Source of the DNA: Bin80 sp965207565
GTDB lineage: Bacteria > Bacteroidota > Rhodothermia > Rhodothermales > Bin80
Assembly (NCBI GenBank): GCA_965207565.1
Contig: CBDBMQ010000006.1
Span: forward strand, 61,668-125,667
Direction: 5' to 3'
Length of the DNA: 64,000 nucleotides
The notes beneath the pieces are model-generated. The model was not told the origin of the DNA. It did not search any database and saw only the letters and a program-made list of their open reading frames with translations. Of the stretch, positions 28,541-38,428 are shown one piece after another. The translations under genes and the position numbers were made by a program. Within the stretch, counting starts at the first letter, position 1; every line of letters starts with the position of its first letter.

Positions 28541-29809
28541 TCAACAGCCCCGCTGGATCGTCTGAGAACGCTTTGGGCCCGTCGAAATCATCGTAACAGG
28601 TATACCCGTAAAGGATTGTATCCGATGAATTAAGTCCTTTGCTGCACCCGGCAATTCATCAAAATCACGGCACCCACATATATCCTCCGCCCAACCCTGC
28701 ATCACTTCGTACCGGGGGGTAACCGTGGATAGAACCTGTGCATCGTTGATAAAGCGAGAATCTGTCACACCCCCCTGCTCGTATTCAACACACACCTTTA
28801 CAGTTTCCAGACCAGACAAAACATCCAATTTTGTGAGGGCCAATTCTGCAAATCCATTAAGCCGACAACTATAGCGAAGTGCAACCAAATCCAACCATCC
28901 GCATCTGCGTGGTCTGCCCGTTGTCGCACCGAATTCACCGCCGATCTTCTGAAGATGCGCCCCGGTGGCATCTGTTAGTTCTGTTGGGAATGGACCATGG
29001 CCCACTCGTGTACAATATGCCTTGCTAATTCCGATAGTCCGCGTGATTGCAGTAGGGGGTACTCCGAGGCCGGTACAGACACCACCGGCAGTTGGCGAGC
29101 TAGAGGTTACATAAGGGTAGGTGCCAAAATCGATATCCAAAAGGCATCCCTGTGCCCCTTCAGCAAGGATCTGCTTCCCATGCTCAAGCGCTTCGTGCAG
29201 AAAATGAGCCGTATCTGTAACATACTCCGCGAGGGTATGTGCGCAATCTATGTACTCTGCAATAATCTCTTCCGCGTCCAGGCCTTGTTCACCGTAGCTG
29301 CCACAAAGTATTAAATTCTTTCGCTCCACTTCGGCCCGCACGCGCTTCGAAAACACGTCTGCATCAACCAGCTCCGCCATCCGAATCCCTGTCCGCGCGA
29401 CTTTATCCATATACGCTGGCCCAATCCCTCGTTTCGTTGTTCCAATTCGGTCTGCAGACCGAACGTTCTCCAGCGCCTGATGATACGGCAAAATGCAGTG
29501 TGCATTCCCGGAAATCCACAACCGCCCCTTTAAATCATATCCTAACTCCTGAACATTCTGAATCTCAGAAACCAATGCCTTCGGATCAATGACCACACCA
29601 TTACCGATAAGGCAATGTACGCCGGATGCAAATACACCACTCGGCAATAGATGGAGTACATGCGTCTTGTCGCCCCATTTTATCGTATGTCCGGCATTGG
29701 CACCGCCCTGATAGCGTGCAACAATATCGAACTGAGATGCGAGCAGGTCTACAACTTTCCCCTTTCCCTCGTCACCCCATTGACTACCTACCACAACGGT
29801 TACTGCCAT
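28541..29809 (-). CDS. purA: Adenylosuccinate synthetase
   Basis: Catalyses the GTP-dependent joining of IMP and aspartate in AMP synthesis. This 422-residue protein shows the P-loop-like GSQWGDEGKGK near its N-terminus, with the base Asp of the family, the IMP-binding QGGANAGHT segment, TKRGIGPAY and the C-terminal GTP-binding STGPKR. ATG 29809 is chosen since MAVTVVVG is the usual beginning; an upstream in-frame start adds seven residues. The guaB gene 5 kb away serves the other IMP branch, but they are not in one operon. Confidence 0.97.
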   Translation of the reverse strand: MAVTVVVGSQWGDEGKGKVVDLLASQFDIVARYQGGANAGHTIKWGDKTHVLHLLPSGVFASGVHCLIGNGVVIDPKALVSEIQNVQELGYDLKGRLWISGNAHCILPYHQALENVRSADRIGTTKRGIGPAYMDKVARTGIRMAELVDADVFSKRVRAEVERKNLILCGSYGEQGLDAEEIIAEYIDCAHTLAEYVTDTAHFLHEALEHGKQILAEGAQGCLLDIDFGTYPYVTSSSPTAGGVCTGLGVPPTAITRTIGISKAYCTRVGHGPFPTELTDATGAHLQKIGGEFGATTGRPRRCGWLDLVALRYSCRLNGFAELALTKLDVLSGLETVKVCVEYEQGGVTDSRFINDAQVLSTVTPRYEVMQGWAEDICGCRDFDELPGAAKDLIHRIQSFTGIPVTMISTGPKRSQTIQRGC

Positions 29810-29895
29810 CAGGGAATCATTACAAGGCACGTCGCCACATAAAGCGGTCCTCGGATATAAGAACTGCTATGGAGATATGTAGGAAAGGTTGTGAT

Positions 29896-30240
29896 TCAGG
29901 AAGTCTTGAAGCTTTCCGCTGCTTCCTGAACCGAGTCAAAGTGCTCGAACACCGTAACCAACTTCGTTACCACAAGCAGAGATCTGATTTTTGCGGCCGG
30001 ATTCGCGAGACGTACGTCACCACCAGCATTTCGCATCGTGGTCATGGCACTGATCAACATCCCAAGACCACTCGAATTCATGAACTTGACCTTGGCCAAA
30101 TCTACAACCACATTTAATTTGCCCTGTTCTTTCAGGCCGCCGAGCGTGTCCTGGAGCTTTGCTCCCATTGGGCCTCCCATAACATTCCCTTTGAGAGTTA
30201 TGACTACTGCGTTGTATACTTCATCGACTGAAAAACTCAT
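29896..30240 (-). CDS. STAS-domain anti-sigma factor antagonist
   Basis: A 114-residue single STAS domain with the conserved FMNSSGLGML segment (53-62), whose serine (S56 or S57) is phosphorylated by anti-sigma kinases in SpoIIAA/RsbV proteins. It probably acts in a partner-switching circuit controlling sigma factor or phosphatase activity. No kinase partner is adjacent; it lies 12 bp after secF on the same strand, so it may be co-transcribed with secDF. Confidence 0.88.
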   Translation of the reverse strand: MSFSVDEVYNAVVITLKGNVMGGPMGAKLQDTLGGLKEQGKLNVVVDLAKVKFMNSSGLGMLISAMTTMRNAGGDVRLANPAAKIRSLLVVTKLVTVFEHFDSVQEAAESFKTS

Positions 30241-30252
30241 GTTTGCAAAAGA

Positions 30253-31197
30253 TTAACGGCGGCCGACTTTCTTGGCTGAGCCAGACGACCGATGATACAA
30301 TTCAACCACTACAGGAGTGGCCACGAAGACGGACGAATATGTCCCGATAATAATACCTATAATAAGTGCAAATGAAAACCCACGCAAAACCTCTCCCCCA
30401 AACATAAACAATGTTGCAACAACCAGCAAGGTCGTCCCCGAAGTAACAAAGGTACGACTCAATGTCGTATTCACCGATCGGTTGACAACAGTTTTGTATG
30501 GCTCTGTCTTAAACAGGTTTGTATACTCACGAATACGATCAAAGATAACCACTGTGTCATTTAAAGAATAGCCCACAATCGTGAGAAAAGCTGCTATGAT
30601 TGCCTGATCAATCTGCATAGAGAAAGGCATAATTCCCTGAAGTAGCGAGAATACCCCCAGTGTAATCAAAACATCATGGAAGAGAGCTGCAACGGCTCCG
30701 AGTCCGAATCTCCACTCAAAGCGAAGCATCACATAGAGGAAAATAACCAGAAGCGATCCCAACACTGCATAAAATGAGCCTCGCTTCAAATCTTCAGCAA
30801 ACCGGGGACCCACAATGTCTGTCTTGATGACTCTCGGGTTGCTATCTGGGAATGCATCTGAAATGCCTTGGATAATCAGTAACTGGACTTCAGTCGTCTC
30901 TCCTTCAGATGCGGTTCGAATCAGAAGTGCATCCTGTCCACCTGCTCCCACATCACTGTAGGTTTTGACCTCAGGCGAAGTTTCGAGCACCGATGTTAAG
31001 GCAGTACGTACTTCGGTTACTTCCAGTACCTCGTCGCTCTCAACAACAAACTCCATCCCTCCTCTGAAATCTATCCCAACCTCCAATCCACGAGTAAGGA
31101 TTGCTCCAATGCTGAGAAAGATAAGAATGCCACTGAGTATATAGCCTTTTTTCCTGCTTCCAACTAAATTATAATTCGTATTCTCAAAAATGCGCAT
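30253..31197 (-). CDS. secF: Protein translocase subunit SecF
   Basis: SecF and SecD form the inner-membrane complex that uses proton flow to help pull proteins through SecYEG. This 314-residue protein has TM1 (ILSGILIFLSIGAILT), the family hallmark GIDFRGG (41-47), a small periplasmic domain and five further helices carrying GYSLNDTVVIFDRIRE. It is 33 bp downstream of secD. Confidence 0.96.
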   Translation of the reverse strand: MRIFENTNYNLVGSRKKGYILSGILIFLSIGAILTRGLEVGIDFRGGMEFVVESDEVLEVTEVRTALTSVLETSPEVKTYSDVGAGGQDALLIRTASEGETTEVQLLIIQGISDAFPDSNPRVIKTDIVGPRFAEDLKRGSFYAVLGSLLVIFLYVMLRFEWRFGLGAVAALFHDVLITLGVFSLLQGIMPFSMQIDQAIIAAFLTIVGYSLNDTVVIFDRIREYTNLFKTEPYKTVVNRSVNTTLSRTFVTSGTTLLVVATLFMFGGEVLRGFSFALIIGIIIGTYSSVFVATPVVVELYHRSSGSAKKVGRR

Positions 31198-31230
31198 AAC
31201 GGATATCCTGGTTTGATTGTACTGCGCCGA

Positions 31231-33114
31231 TCAGCCGAAGCTGACAACTCCGCGGCGGCCAATCACTACGTAATCAAAGATGATGCGGGTAAACACAATC
31301 GCACTGAAAAGCGATGCCAAAATGCCTGCCATCAAGGTCACAGCAAAACCCTGAATTGGACCAACCCCGAATGAATAGAGAATGATGCCTACAAAAAAGG
31401 TCGTAATATTGGCATCCACAATCGCGCTGAGTGCTTTACCATAACCACCGTCAATGGAGGCTTTCAGCGTTTTCCCGGTGGCTTGCTCTTCACGGATACG
31501 CTCGAAGATCAACACATTCGCATCAACTGCCATACCGATCGTAAGAACAATCCCTGCGATACCAGGCAAAGTTAATGTCGCATTGAATCCCGCTAAAATG
31601 CCCAGAATAAAGATGATGTTGATAATCAACGCAAGATCAGCAACCATCCCCCCTCCCCGATAATAGATAATCATAAACAGAGCCACGATAGAGAGACCAA
31701 CCAGAAGCGACGTAAAACCAGATTTTCGAGCAACAACGCCTAGGCTTGGGCCGACCGTCCGCTCTTCAACAATCTCCACAGGCGCGGGAAGGGCACCACT
31801 CTTGAGTACCGTTACAATATCATCGGATTCCTCCTGTGAAGCCAATCCTGTGATCTGGGATCGCCCACCGCTGATCTGACCAATGACCGTTGGGTACGAG
31901 TACACGACCCGGTCAAGAACGATAGCCACATTCTTGCCCACATTGGCACCGGTAAGACGAGACCATACCCGGGCTCCTTCGGAGTTCATCTCCATATCAA
32001 CGAGCGGTTGGTTCGTGGTCTGGTCAAAGTCAGCCCTGGCATCTGTAATTACATCTCCCGTCAATTCGGCGTTCATGTTGACTGCCAATACCGGATAATA
32101 TTCTGCCCCTCCTGTACCACTGGGATTCGCATCATAGAGCAACTCGATATCACGCGGAAGCATCGCCTGTACTTCTGGATCTGCCATCAACGAGTTAAAT
32201 GCGGCGGTATCCTGCACAGATACTTCCCCGAAGACCACAGAGCCTTGACCGGCTGGAATCAGAACATCCAAAAGGGGATTCCCTATCTCTTCCAAACTTT
32301 CTGTTTCCGCGAGCAACTGACTGACATCAAAGGATGTATCTGCTTCCTCGGAGGTATCCTCCTCTGCAGGAGTTTCTACCGAATCCACCTCAGCTGCCAC
32401 ATCTATCTCATAATGATTGATGACCCGCTGCAACGACGAATTCAATTCGCCTGGATCCGCCATAAGCCGAAATTCCAGCCTTGCCGTCCCCTTGAGTAGA
32501 CGGCGCACACGCTCAGGATCATCAATGCCGGGGAGCTCAACCACAATCCTTCGACTGCCCTGCGTCTGAATAGAGGGTTCCGTAACTCCAAACCGGTCTA
32601 CACGATTACGAATAACCTGCATAGCACGCTCAATCGCATCCGTACCTTGTGTACGTAAATAATCGGTTACCTCTGCGTTACTGGAACGGCGGGTAATCTC
32701 TTCACTACGAAAGTAGCGTGATAGGCTAGCATCGGGGTCACGACTTTCAAACTCCTCCACAAATGCATCAATCAACGATATGCCTTCTGTTTCGGTGCGT
32801 GTATCTGCCGCCGCGAGAACTTGATCAAATGTATCATCCCTGCGCTCTCCCGCCAACTGAACGAGCAATTCCCTAAGTCCAACCTCCATGGTGGTATGCA
32901 TCCCTCCTTGGAGATCCAACCCAAGATTGAGGGATTTTTCCTTGATTGACTCAATCCTGGAATAATTTTCGCGCTCATAATCAACTCTCTCTTCCTGATC
33001 CATCCCCTCCAATCGATTGTTCAGGGAAAGTCCCTGAAATGATGGGAATAAGTACCAGGCGGAAAGTGCCAGAAAGAAAACAACTGCGCCTACCTTGAAT
33101 CCGTTACCTTGCAT
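31231..33114 (-). CDS. secD: Protein translocase subunit SecD
   Basis: A 627-residue partner of SecF. It shows the N-terminal helix, the hallmark LGLDLQGGMH (63-72), the P1 head region with AMQVIRNRVDRFGVTEP, an acidic insertion (about 255-275, TPAEEDTSEEADTS) and the C-terminal six-helix module with GMAVDANVLIFERIREE. It is the first gene of the minus-strand secD-secF-STAS run. Confidence 0.96.
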   Translation of the reverse strand: MQGNGFKVGAVVFFLALSAWYLFPSFQGLSLNNRLEGMDQEERVDYERENYSRIESIKEKSLNLGLDLQGGMHTTMEVGLRELLVQLAGERRDDTFDQVLAAADTRTETEGISLIDAFVEEFESRDPDASLSRYFRSEEITRRSSNAEVTDYLRTQGTDAIERAMQVIRNRVDRFGVTEPSIQTQGSRRIVVELPGIDDPERVRRLLKGTARLEFRLMADPGELNSSLQRVINHYEIDVAAEVDSVETPAEEDTSEEADTSFDVSQLLAETESLEEIGNPLLDVLIPAGQGSVVFGEVSVQDTAAFNSLMADPEVQAMLPRDIELLYDANPSGTGGAEYYPVLAVNMNAELTGDVITDARADFDQTTNQPLVDMEMNSEGARVWSRLTGANVGKNVAIVLDRVVYSYPTVIGQISGGRSQITGLASQEESDDIVTVLKSGALPAPVEIVEERTVGPSLGVVARKSGFTSLLVGLSIVALFMIIYYRGGGMVADLALIINIIFILGILAGFNATLTLPGIAGIVLTIGMAVDANVLIFERIREEQATGKTLKASIDGGYGKALSAIVDANITTFFVGIILYSFGVGPIQGFAVTLMAGILASLFSAIVFTRIIFDYVVIGRRGVVSFG

Positions 33115-33590
33115 GTATGCCTTTGACTAAATTAAAATGCACCACAAAAAAGTGCTAATGTCTATTTCACAGCCTCGTGGAACGCTAACCTACCCAAAAA
33201 GGTGCCCAATTATATTGATATGATCGCACAAAAATAAAAAATGGATCGGGCTTGATCTATGAAACTCAGATCCACACTGAAGTCTCCCGCAAAAATGACT
33301 CGTCGAATTTGGAATTGCTTGCCCTACTGGACATGGCGGGTTCTGTCCCGGATTCTGCACGTAATCGGATTGACAGGTTTTCGCCGCCAACCACCGAAAA
33401 TTTCCAGTTCAGGAAGTATTAAACGAGGTGTTGCCTTGTACGCTTTCCTGCGAACTGCAGACAAAAAGCTTCTTCAGGAACCCCTGATCTTGTGATGCAT
33501 CCATGCACGCTCAAACGGAAAAATCAATACTCCAGAGGTCTTCATCGAACCCTGCTTAAACCCATCAGTAACAAAGCCCGAACTGACTGA
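33115..33590. other. Divergent intergenic region between secD and the oxidoreductase; possible short ORF
   Basis: It should hold both divergent promoters. A 78-codon plus-strand frame at 33259-33495 is basic and Trp-rich (PYWTWRVLSRILHVIG) and does not sit under another gene, but it matches nothing I know and has no clear ribosome-binding site, so I do not call it a gene. Confidence 0.4.
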
Positions 33591-34661
33591 ATGATCAAAG
33601 TGAAAAAACTTAAAGTACTTGTGGCTGGCTGTGGTCACATGGGGACCTCCCATGCGCGTGCTTACCACTCCATGGATGCCTTCGGAATTGTTGGACTTGT
33701 GAGTCGTACATCCGCATCTCGCAATCAACTTAGTGAAGAATTAGGCGGGCTGCCTACGTATGCTTCATTTGAACATGCATTAGCCACGACCGCTCCTGAT
33801 GTTGTCTCCATCAATACGTATCCCGATACCCACGCCAAATACGTGCAAATGAGCCTTAAGGCGAATTGCCATGTATTTGTGGAGAAGCCTCTTGCCGAAA
33901 CTGCAGAAGAAGCCCAGTCGCTCATCGACTTGGCAAAAAAAACAGACCGGAAGGTTGTGATTGGATATATCCTGCGTGTACACCCGGCCTGGAAGAAATT
34001 TATTTCTCTGGCGCAGCAACTGGGGAAGCCCCTGGTCATGCGTATGAACTTAAATCAGCAAAGTAGTGCCGCTCAGTGGGATACGCATCGGAAATTAATG
34101 GATTCTATGTCGCCGATCGTAGACTGTGGAGTTCACTACGTAGACGTAATGTGCCAGATGACCCGTGCCCGCCCAGTGGCCGTCAACGCAATCGGGGCGC
34201 GACTATCAGATGAAATCGCGCCAGACATGTACAACTATGGGCAACTCCAGGTATTCTTTGATGACGGATCTGTTGGTTGGTATGAAGCTGGCTGGGGACC
34301 CATGATGAGTGAAACCGCTTCGTTTGTGAAGGATGTGGTTGGTCCTCTCGGCTCTGTGAGTATTATCGATGAAGTAAAAGAACAAACCGATGATATCGAA
34401 GGACACACACAAACAGGCGGGCTCAAAGTTCATCGTAGCAGCCGAGGCAAAGACGGACACTTCGACCGGCCTGACGAATTGGTTGACACGTCGGATGAAC
34501 CCTCACACGATGAATTATGCGCTCTGGAGCAGGAATTCCTGCTCCGTGCAATTCAAGAGGATCTTGACCTGACAAACCATATGCAAGATGCTGTCAGCAG
34601 CCTAAAGATTGTGCTTGCAGCTGACCAGGCTGCACGCGAGCGGCGCACGGTCACATTCTAA
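33591..34661 (+). CDS. Gfo/Idh/MocA-family NAD(P)-dependent oxidoreductase
   Basis: This 356-residue protein has an N-terminal Rossmann fold (VLVAGCGHMGTSHARAY) and the catalytic EKPLAET motif near residue 102, followed by the family C-terminal domain (DCGVHYVDVM with the usual Asp/His). Members oxidise or reduce sugars, inositols or related cyclic compounds. The substrate here is not predictable. It stands alone, facing guaB convergently. Confidence 0.9.
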   Translation: MIKVKKLKVLVAGCGHMGTSHARAYHSMDAFGIVGLVSRTSASRNQLSEELGGLPTYASFEHALATTAPDVVSINTYPDTHAKYVQMSLKANCHVFVEKPLAETAEEAQSLIDLAKKTDRKVVIGYILRVHPAWKKFISLAQQLGKPLVMRMNLNQQSSAAQWDTHRKLMDSMSPIVDCGVHYVDVMCQMTRARPVAVNAIGARLSDEIAPDMYNYGQLQVFFDDGSVGWYEAGWGPMMSETASFVKDVVGPLGSVSIIDEVKEQTDDIEGHTQTGGLKVHRSSRGKDGHFDRPDELVDTSDEPSHDELCALEQEFLLRAIQEDLDLTNHMQDAVSSLKIVLAADQAARERRTVTF

Positions 34662-34713
34662 GGCCCGCGTTTTTGCCGGTTATACCCATCGCCGAGCGCA
34701 AAAAACAACTTGC

Positions 34714-36228
34714 TTACCTGCGATAGCTATAGTTCGGGGCCTCCTTCGTGATATGTACGCTATGCGGATGGCTTTCACGAAGCCCGCTGTCGGTAATTCT
34801 TACAAATTCGGCCTTGGTACGGAACGCTTCCAAGTTCTCACCTCCACAGTATCCCATTGCAGCTCTCAGCCCACCGACCATCTGATAGACCACCTCGTGC
34901 AGATAGCCGCTGTAGGGGACTCTGCCTTCAATACCTTCAGGAACCAGCTTCTGGATATCGTCTTCTGCATCCTGAAAATACCGATCCTTACTTCCTTCCT
35001 TCATTGCTCCCAAAGAGCCCATCCCCCGATAGGATTTAAACTTCCGCCCCTCAAAGATTACGGTCTCTCCTGGGCTCTCCTCCACCGCCGCAAACAGGCT
35101 CCCAACCATGATACAGGAGGCACCAGCCGCCAAAGCTTTAGGAATATCTCCCGTCTGTTTAATCCCCCCATCCGCCACAACTGGAACCCCATGCGGTTTC
35201 GCAGCAGCCGCGCATTCAAGCACTGCGGTAAACTGAGGGACACCTACCCCGGCAACGACTCTTGTCGTACAGATTGATCCGGGGCCAATTCCCACCTTGA
35301 TCCCGTCTGCACCTGCTGCAATCAAGTCCTCCGTTCCTTTCGCGGTCGCTACATTCCCGGCAAGAATTTCAAGAGTACTATACCTCGCTTTCAAGTCTTC
35401 TACTGCCTGAAGAACTCCTTCGGAATGTCCATGAGCAGTGTCGACCACAACAAAGTCAACCTCTGCCTCAACAAGCGCGTCTACACGCTCCAACATATCC
35501 CCAAACACCCCGACTGCAGCTCCAACACGTAGGCGGCCGAGAGAATCTTTGCATGCAAAGGGATGGCGCCGCTTCTTTTCGATATCCTTAAACGTGATCA
35601 GTCCTTTCAGATGCCCTTGGTTGTCCACAACGGGCAGTTTTTCGATCTTATGCCTCTGAAGAATCTCCTCGGCTTGCTCAAGCGTTGTTCCCACAGGTGT
35701 CGTATATAGCGGCGTCGAGGTCATTACATCTCGAACCGGCCTCCGGTTATCCTCCTGAAACCTCAGGTCCCGGTTCGTAATAATCCCAACCAAGTGTTTT
35801 GCTTGATCCACAACAGGAATCCCTCCAATCGAGTAACGTGCCATGAGCGCGCGGGCATCTCCCACTGTACTCTCCACCACCAGCGTGATCGGATCCTGAA
35901 TCATCCCGCTTTCAGAACGCTTGACTCGGCGTACCTGTGTAGCTTGATCTTCTACCGACATATTCTTGTGCAGCACTCCAATCCCCCCCTCTCGTGCCAT
36001 GGCGATTGCCAGCCCTGCTTCCGTGACGGTATCCATTGCCGCCGAGAGCAATGGAATATTGAGTTTGATTTTGCGGGTGACCCAGGTATTAATCTTGACA
36101 TCCCTGGGCATCACGCTTGACCTCCCGGGAACCAGTAGCACATCATCATACGTCAACCCTTCACGTGTCACTTTATCCGCAAGAATCTGCTCTGCTCCAG
36201 AAGAATCTTTTGTTTTAGATTGTTTCAT
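34714..36228 (-). CDS. guaB: IMP dehydrogenase
   Basis: Converts IMP to XMP with NAD+, the committed step of GMP synthesis. The 504-residue protein shows the TIM barrel with the catalytic-loop Cys320 (GPGSICTTR) and a CBS pair inserted at about 112-225 (MIQDPITLVVESTVG, DVMTSTPLYT). The flap motif YRGMGSLGAM and the C-terminal YSGYLHE segment follow. The start overlaps the stop of the pseudouridine synthase gene by 4 bp (ATGA), so it ends the epimerase-scpA-scpB-rluB-guaB run. Confidence 0.97.
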   Translation of the reverse strand: MKQSKTKDSSGAEQILADKVTREGLTYDDVLLVPGRSSVMPRDVKINTWVTRKIKLNIPLLSAAMDTVTEAGLAIAMAREGGIGVLHKNMSVEDQATQVRRVKRSESGMIQDPITLVVESTVGDARALMARYSIGGIPVVDQAKHLVGIITNRDLRFQEDNRRPVRDVMTSTPLYTTPVGTTLEQAEEILQRHKIEKLPVVDNQGHLKGLITFKDIEKKRRHPFACKDSLGRLRVGAAVGVFGDMLERVDALVEAEVDFVVVDTAHGHSEGVLQAVEDLKARYSTLEILAGNVATAKGTEDLIAAGADGIKVGIGPGSICTTRVVAGVGVPQFTAVLECAAAAKPHGVPVVADGGIKQTGDIPKALAAGASCIMVGSLFAAVEESPGETVIFEGRKFKSYRGMGSLGAMKEGSKDRYFQDAEDDIQKLVPEGIEGRVPYSGYLHEVVYQMVGGLRAAMGYCGGENLEAFRTKAEFVRITDSGLRESHPHSVHITKEAPNYSYRR

Positions 36229-36998
36229 GACCGATTATGCTGACCTACCATACGGTATAATTTACGTATCTCGTTTTCCCTAAGTTCACGCCATGTTCCA
36301 CGTCGTAAATGACGTGTGGTTAATCCGGCGTAGGATACTCGTTCCAAAGCCACAATTTTATGGCCAAGCACGGCAAACATTCGCCGGATTTGACGATTTT
36401 TCCCTTCATGCAACTCAATACCTATTTCGAAGGGGTTTCTTGACTGGATATAAACGGCCCGGTCACAGGTAGCCAAGCCATCCTCCAACTCAACACCATG
36501 GTGAAGTTGATCCAGCTGTTCTGGTCGAACCGGCTCTGTCGTACGTATCAAGTACTGTTTCGGGATTTGAAAACTTGGATGCATTAGCCGATGTCCTAAA
36601 TCTCCATCTGAGGTCAACAGTAGCGCCCCCGTTGTATTGCGGTCAAGTCGCCCCACCGGAAACAATCCACTGGTCCCTCCATCCAGATTAATCAAGTCTA
36701 GAACTGTTTTTCGCGCTTTTTGATCTTTGACGGTAGTGATTGTGTCCTTGGGTTTGTTCAGCAGGATATATACAAACTGTCGTGGCGAGATCACTTTCCC
36801 GTTGACACTGACCTTGTCCCCTTTCTTGACCTGATACCAGTACTCACGGACAACCTGCTCATTCACCTGGACCTGTCCCCTTTCGATGAGCCCGTCTGCA
36901 CTTCGTCGCGAACAGATCCCAGCACGTGCGATGTAACGATTCAACCGCCCGGCTTCCAATACTCGATCTTGTGCCTTAACCGCCTTCGTTTGTGCCAT
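36225..36998 (-). CDS. RsuA/RluB-family pseudouridine synthase
   Basis: A 257-residue enzyme with an N-terminal S4 RNA-binding domain (RLNRYIARAGICSRRSAD) and the catalytic motif GRLDRNTTGALLLT, whose Asp attacks the uridine. KLYR-type C-terminal features and length match RluB-like enzymes acting on 23S rRNA. The neighbourhood scpA-scpB-rluB is the one commonly seen in bacteria, which supports RluB over RsuA or RluF. Confidence 0.93.
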   Translation of the reverse strand: MAQTKAVKAQDRVLEAGRLNRYIARAGICSRRSADGLIERGQVQVNEQVVREYWYQVKKGDKVSVNGKVISPRQFVYILLNKPKDTITTVKDQKARKTVLDLINLDGGTSGLFPVGRLDRNTTGALLLTSDGDLGHRLMHPSFQIPKQYLIRTTEPVRPEQLDQLHHGVELEDGLATCDRAVYIQSRNPFEIGIELHEGKNRQIRRMFAVLGHKIVALERVSYAGLTTRHLRRGTWRELRENEIRKLYRMVGQHNRS

Positions 36999-37032
36999 TG
37001 ATCACTTGATAAAATGCAGAAATCTGCTGTAC

Positions 37033-37716
37033 TCAGGTTGTTGCCGGATCATCGGATGAGCCATTGTCACGGCTCTGACCGTTAACATCCAAGCCGTTTG
37101 GCATCAGCAAGCGTAAACGCTCCTGATCAAAATTCGCATCTCCAAGCAACTCTTCCGCTTGGCGTAAGTTCGGCAGTCCATCCAAATCATTTAATCCAAA
37201 CTCTTCCAAGAACCGATCCGTAGTCGCATATAGTATGGGTCGCCCGGGAACCTCTGCTCGCCCGATGATGGACAGTAGATTCAGTGACAGTAATTTTCGG
37301 ATTGCATACCCTGAATCCACTCCGCGAACCGCGTCCACCTCTACTTTTGTTGATGGCTGCTTATAGGCAATAATGGCCAATGTCTCCATCAACGGCCTCG
37401 TTAACTGACGTGCGTGCTCGCGCTGGAAAAAAGTCTCCAAAAATGGGGCAACGGTTGCCGTGGTCGCCATGCGTAGTCCACCGGCCCAGTATTGAATCCG
37501 CAGGGCACGCCCTTCTTGTTCAAAGGAGGCATTAAGATTCTCTACCGCTTCCTCAACCGCTTCCTCGCTTGGAAGAACATCGCTTGCAGTCACCTCAGCA
37601 TAAACACTACAAATCTGCTCCACGCTCACCGGGGTTTCGGCAGCAAATGTCAGGGCTTCCAGAACCATACCCAAGGTTACTTCCGCGTTGGAAGCTTCCT
37701 GTTTGTTATCACACAT
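37033..37716 (-). CDS. scpB: Segregation and condensation protein B
   Basis: ScpB dimers bind ScpA and, with SMC, form the condensin complex of chromosome segregation. The two winged-helix domains are seen (LEALTFAAETPVSVEQI; LAIIAYKQPSTKVEVDAVRGV). I take ATG 37716 because AAGGAGAG stands about 7 bp upstream; an in-frame ATG at 37737 adds seven residues. It overlaps the scpA stop by 8 bp. The C-terminal tail is acidic and variable. Confidence 0.94.
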   Translation of the reverse strand: MCDNKQEASNAEVTLGMVLEALTFAAETPVSVEQICSVYAEVTASDVLPSEEAVEEAVENLNASFEQEGRALRIQYWAGGLRMATTATVAPFLETFFQREHARQLTRPLMETLAIIAYKQPSTKVEVDAVRGVDSGYAIRKLLSLNLLSIIGRAEVPGRPILYATTDRFLEEFGLNDLDGLPNLRQAEELLGDANFDQERLRLLMPNGLDVNGQSRDNGSSDDPATT

Positions 37717-38428
37717 TCCCAAGCTCTCCTTTCTCAATTATGAAGGCACTCCCATCGTAAGCGTTCAAAATACAAATCTCGTGTCCGTAGGCCATCTCCA
37801 ATATTGCCAAAAATGTGGCCACAATGAAACTTCGCGTCTGCCCTCTTACCAGATCCCGGAAGCTCACCTGTCTTTCCGTAAACAAAATTCTACGTATATG
37901 CTCAGATTGATCTTCAACTGAATACTGTTGTGGTTTAATCGTAATCGCTTCTTCCTCTGGCGCCTCTTCTAGCACTAGACGAAGAGCATTTATTAACTCA
38001 AATATCGTTGTCTTCACCAGAACCTCTTTCTCGGGTGCTGCTACTTCAGTCGGCGTAGATGCTTTCCCCCGGGTAAAAAGCCTGGAACGCTCCTCTAACT
38101 GTTGATTCAGTATTTCTGCTGCATCCTTATACCGGATGTACTCAAGAAGCCGATCTACGAGTTGCTGGCGTGGATCAAGCTCCTCCTCCGTATCAATTTC
38201 TGGTTGTGGAAGCAGCATCCTGGCCTTAATACTGATCAGTAATGCCGCGAAGTAGATGTAATCCGCGACACCGTCCAGATTGACGGACTCCATCAATTGG
38301 ACGTAGGTCAAGTACTCATTCGTGATCTGCGCAATCGGTATATCAAAAATATCAACCTCCCGCCGATTGATTAGAAGTAGAAGAAGATCAAGGGGACCTT
38401 CAAAATCCTCAAGCTCAACTCTATACAT
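37709..38428 (-). CDS. scpA: Segregation and condensation protein A
   Basis: This 239-residue kleisin links the SMC heads. The N-terminus FEGPLDLLLLLI (9-20) and the C-terminal winged helix (VATFLAILEMAYGHEI) are characteristic. The start codon overlaps the epimerase stop (TAATG) and the 3' end overlaps scpB, so the three are translationally coupled. Confidence 0.95.
   Translation of the reverse strand: MYRVELEDFEGPLDLLLLLINRREVDIFDIPIAQITNEYLTYVQLMESVNLDGVADYIYFAALLISIKARMLLPQPEIDTEEELDPRQQLVDRLLEYIRYKDAAEILNQQLEERSRLFTRGKASTPTEVAAPEKEVLVKTTIFELINALRLVLEEAPEEEAITIKPQQYSVEDQSEHIRRILFTERQVSFRDLVRGQTRSFIVATFLAILEMAYGHEICILNAYDGSAFIIEKGELGNV

Noticed and set aside
33259..33495. 78-codon frame between secD and the oxidoreductase
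   Set aside because: Not under another gene, but no family, no start signal, and it lies where divergent promoters are expected.
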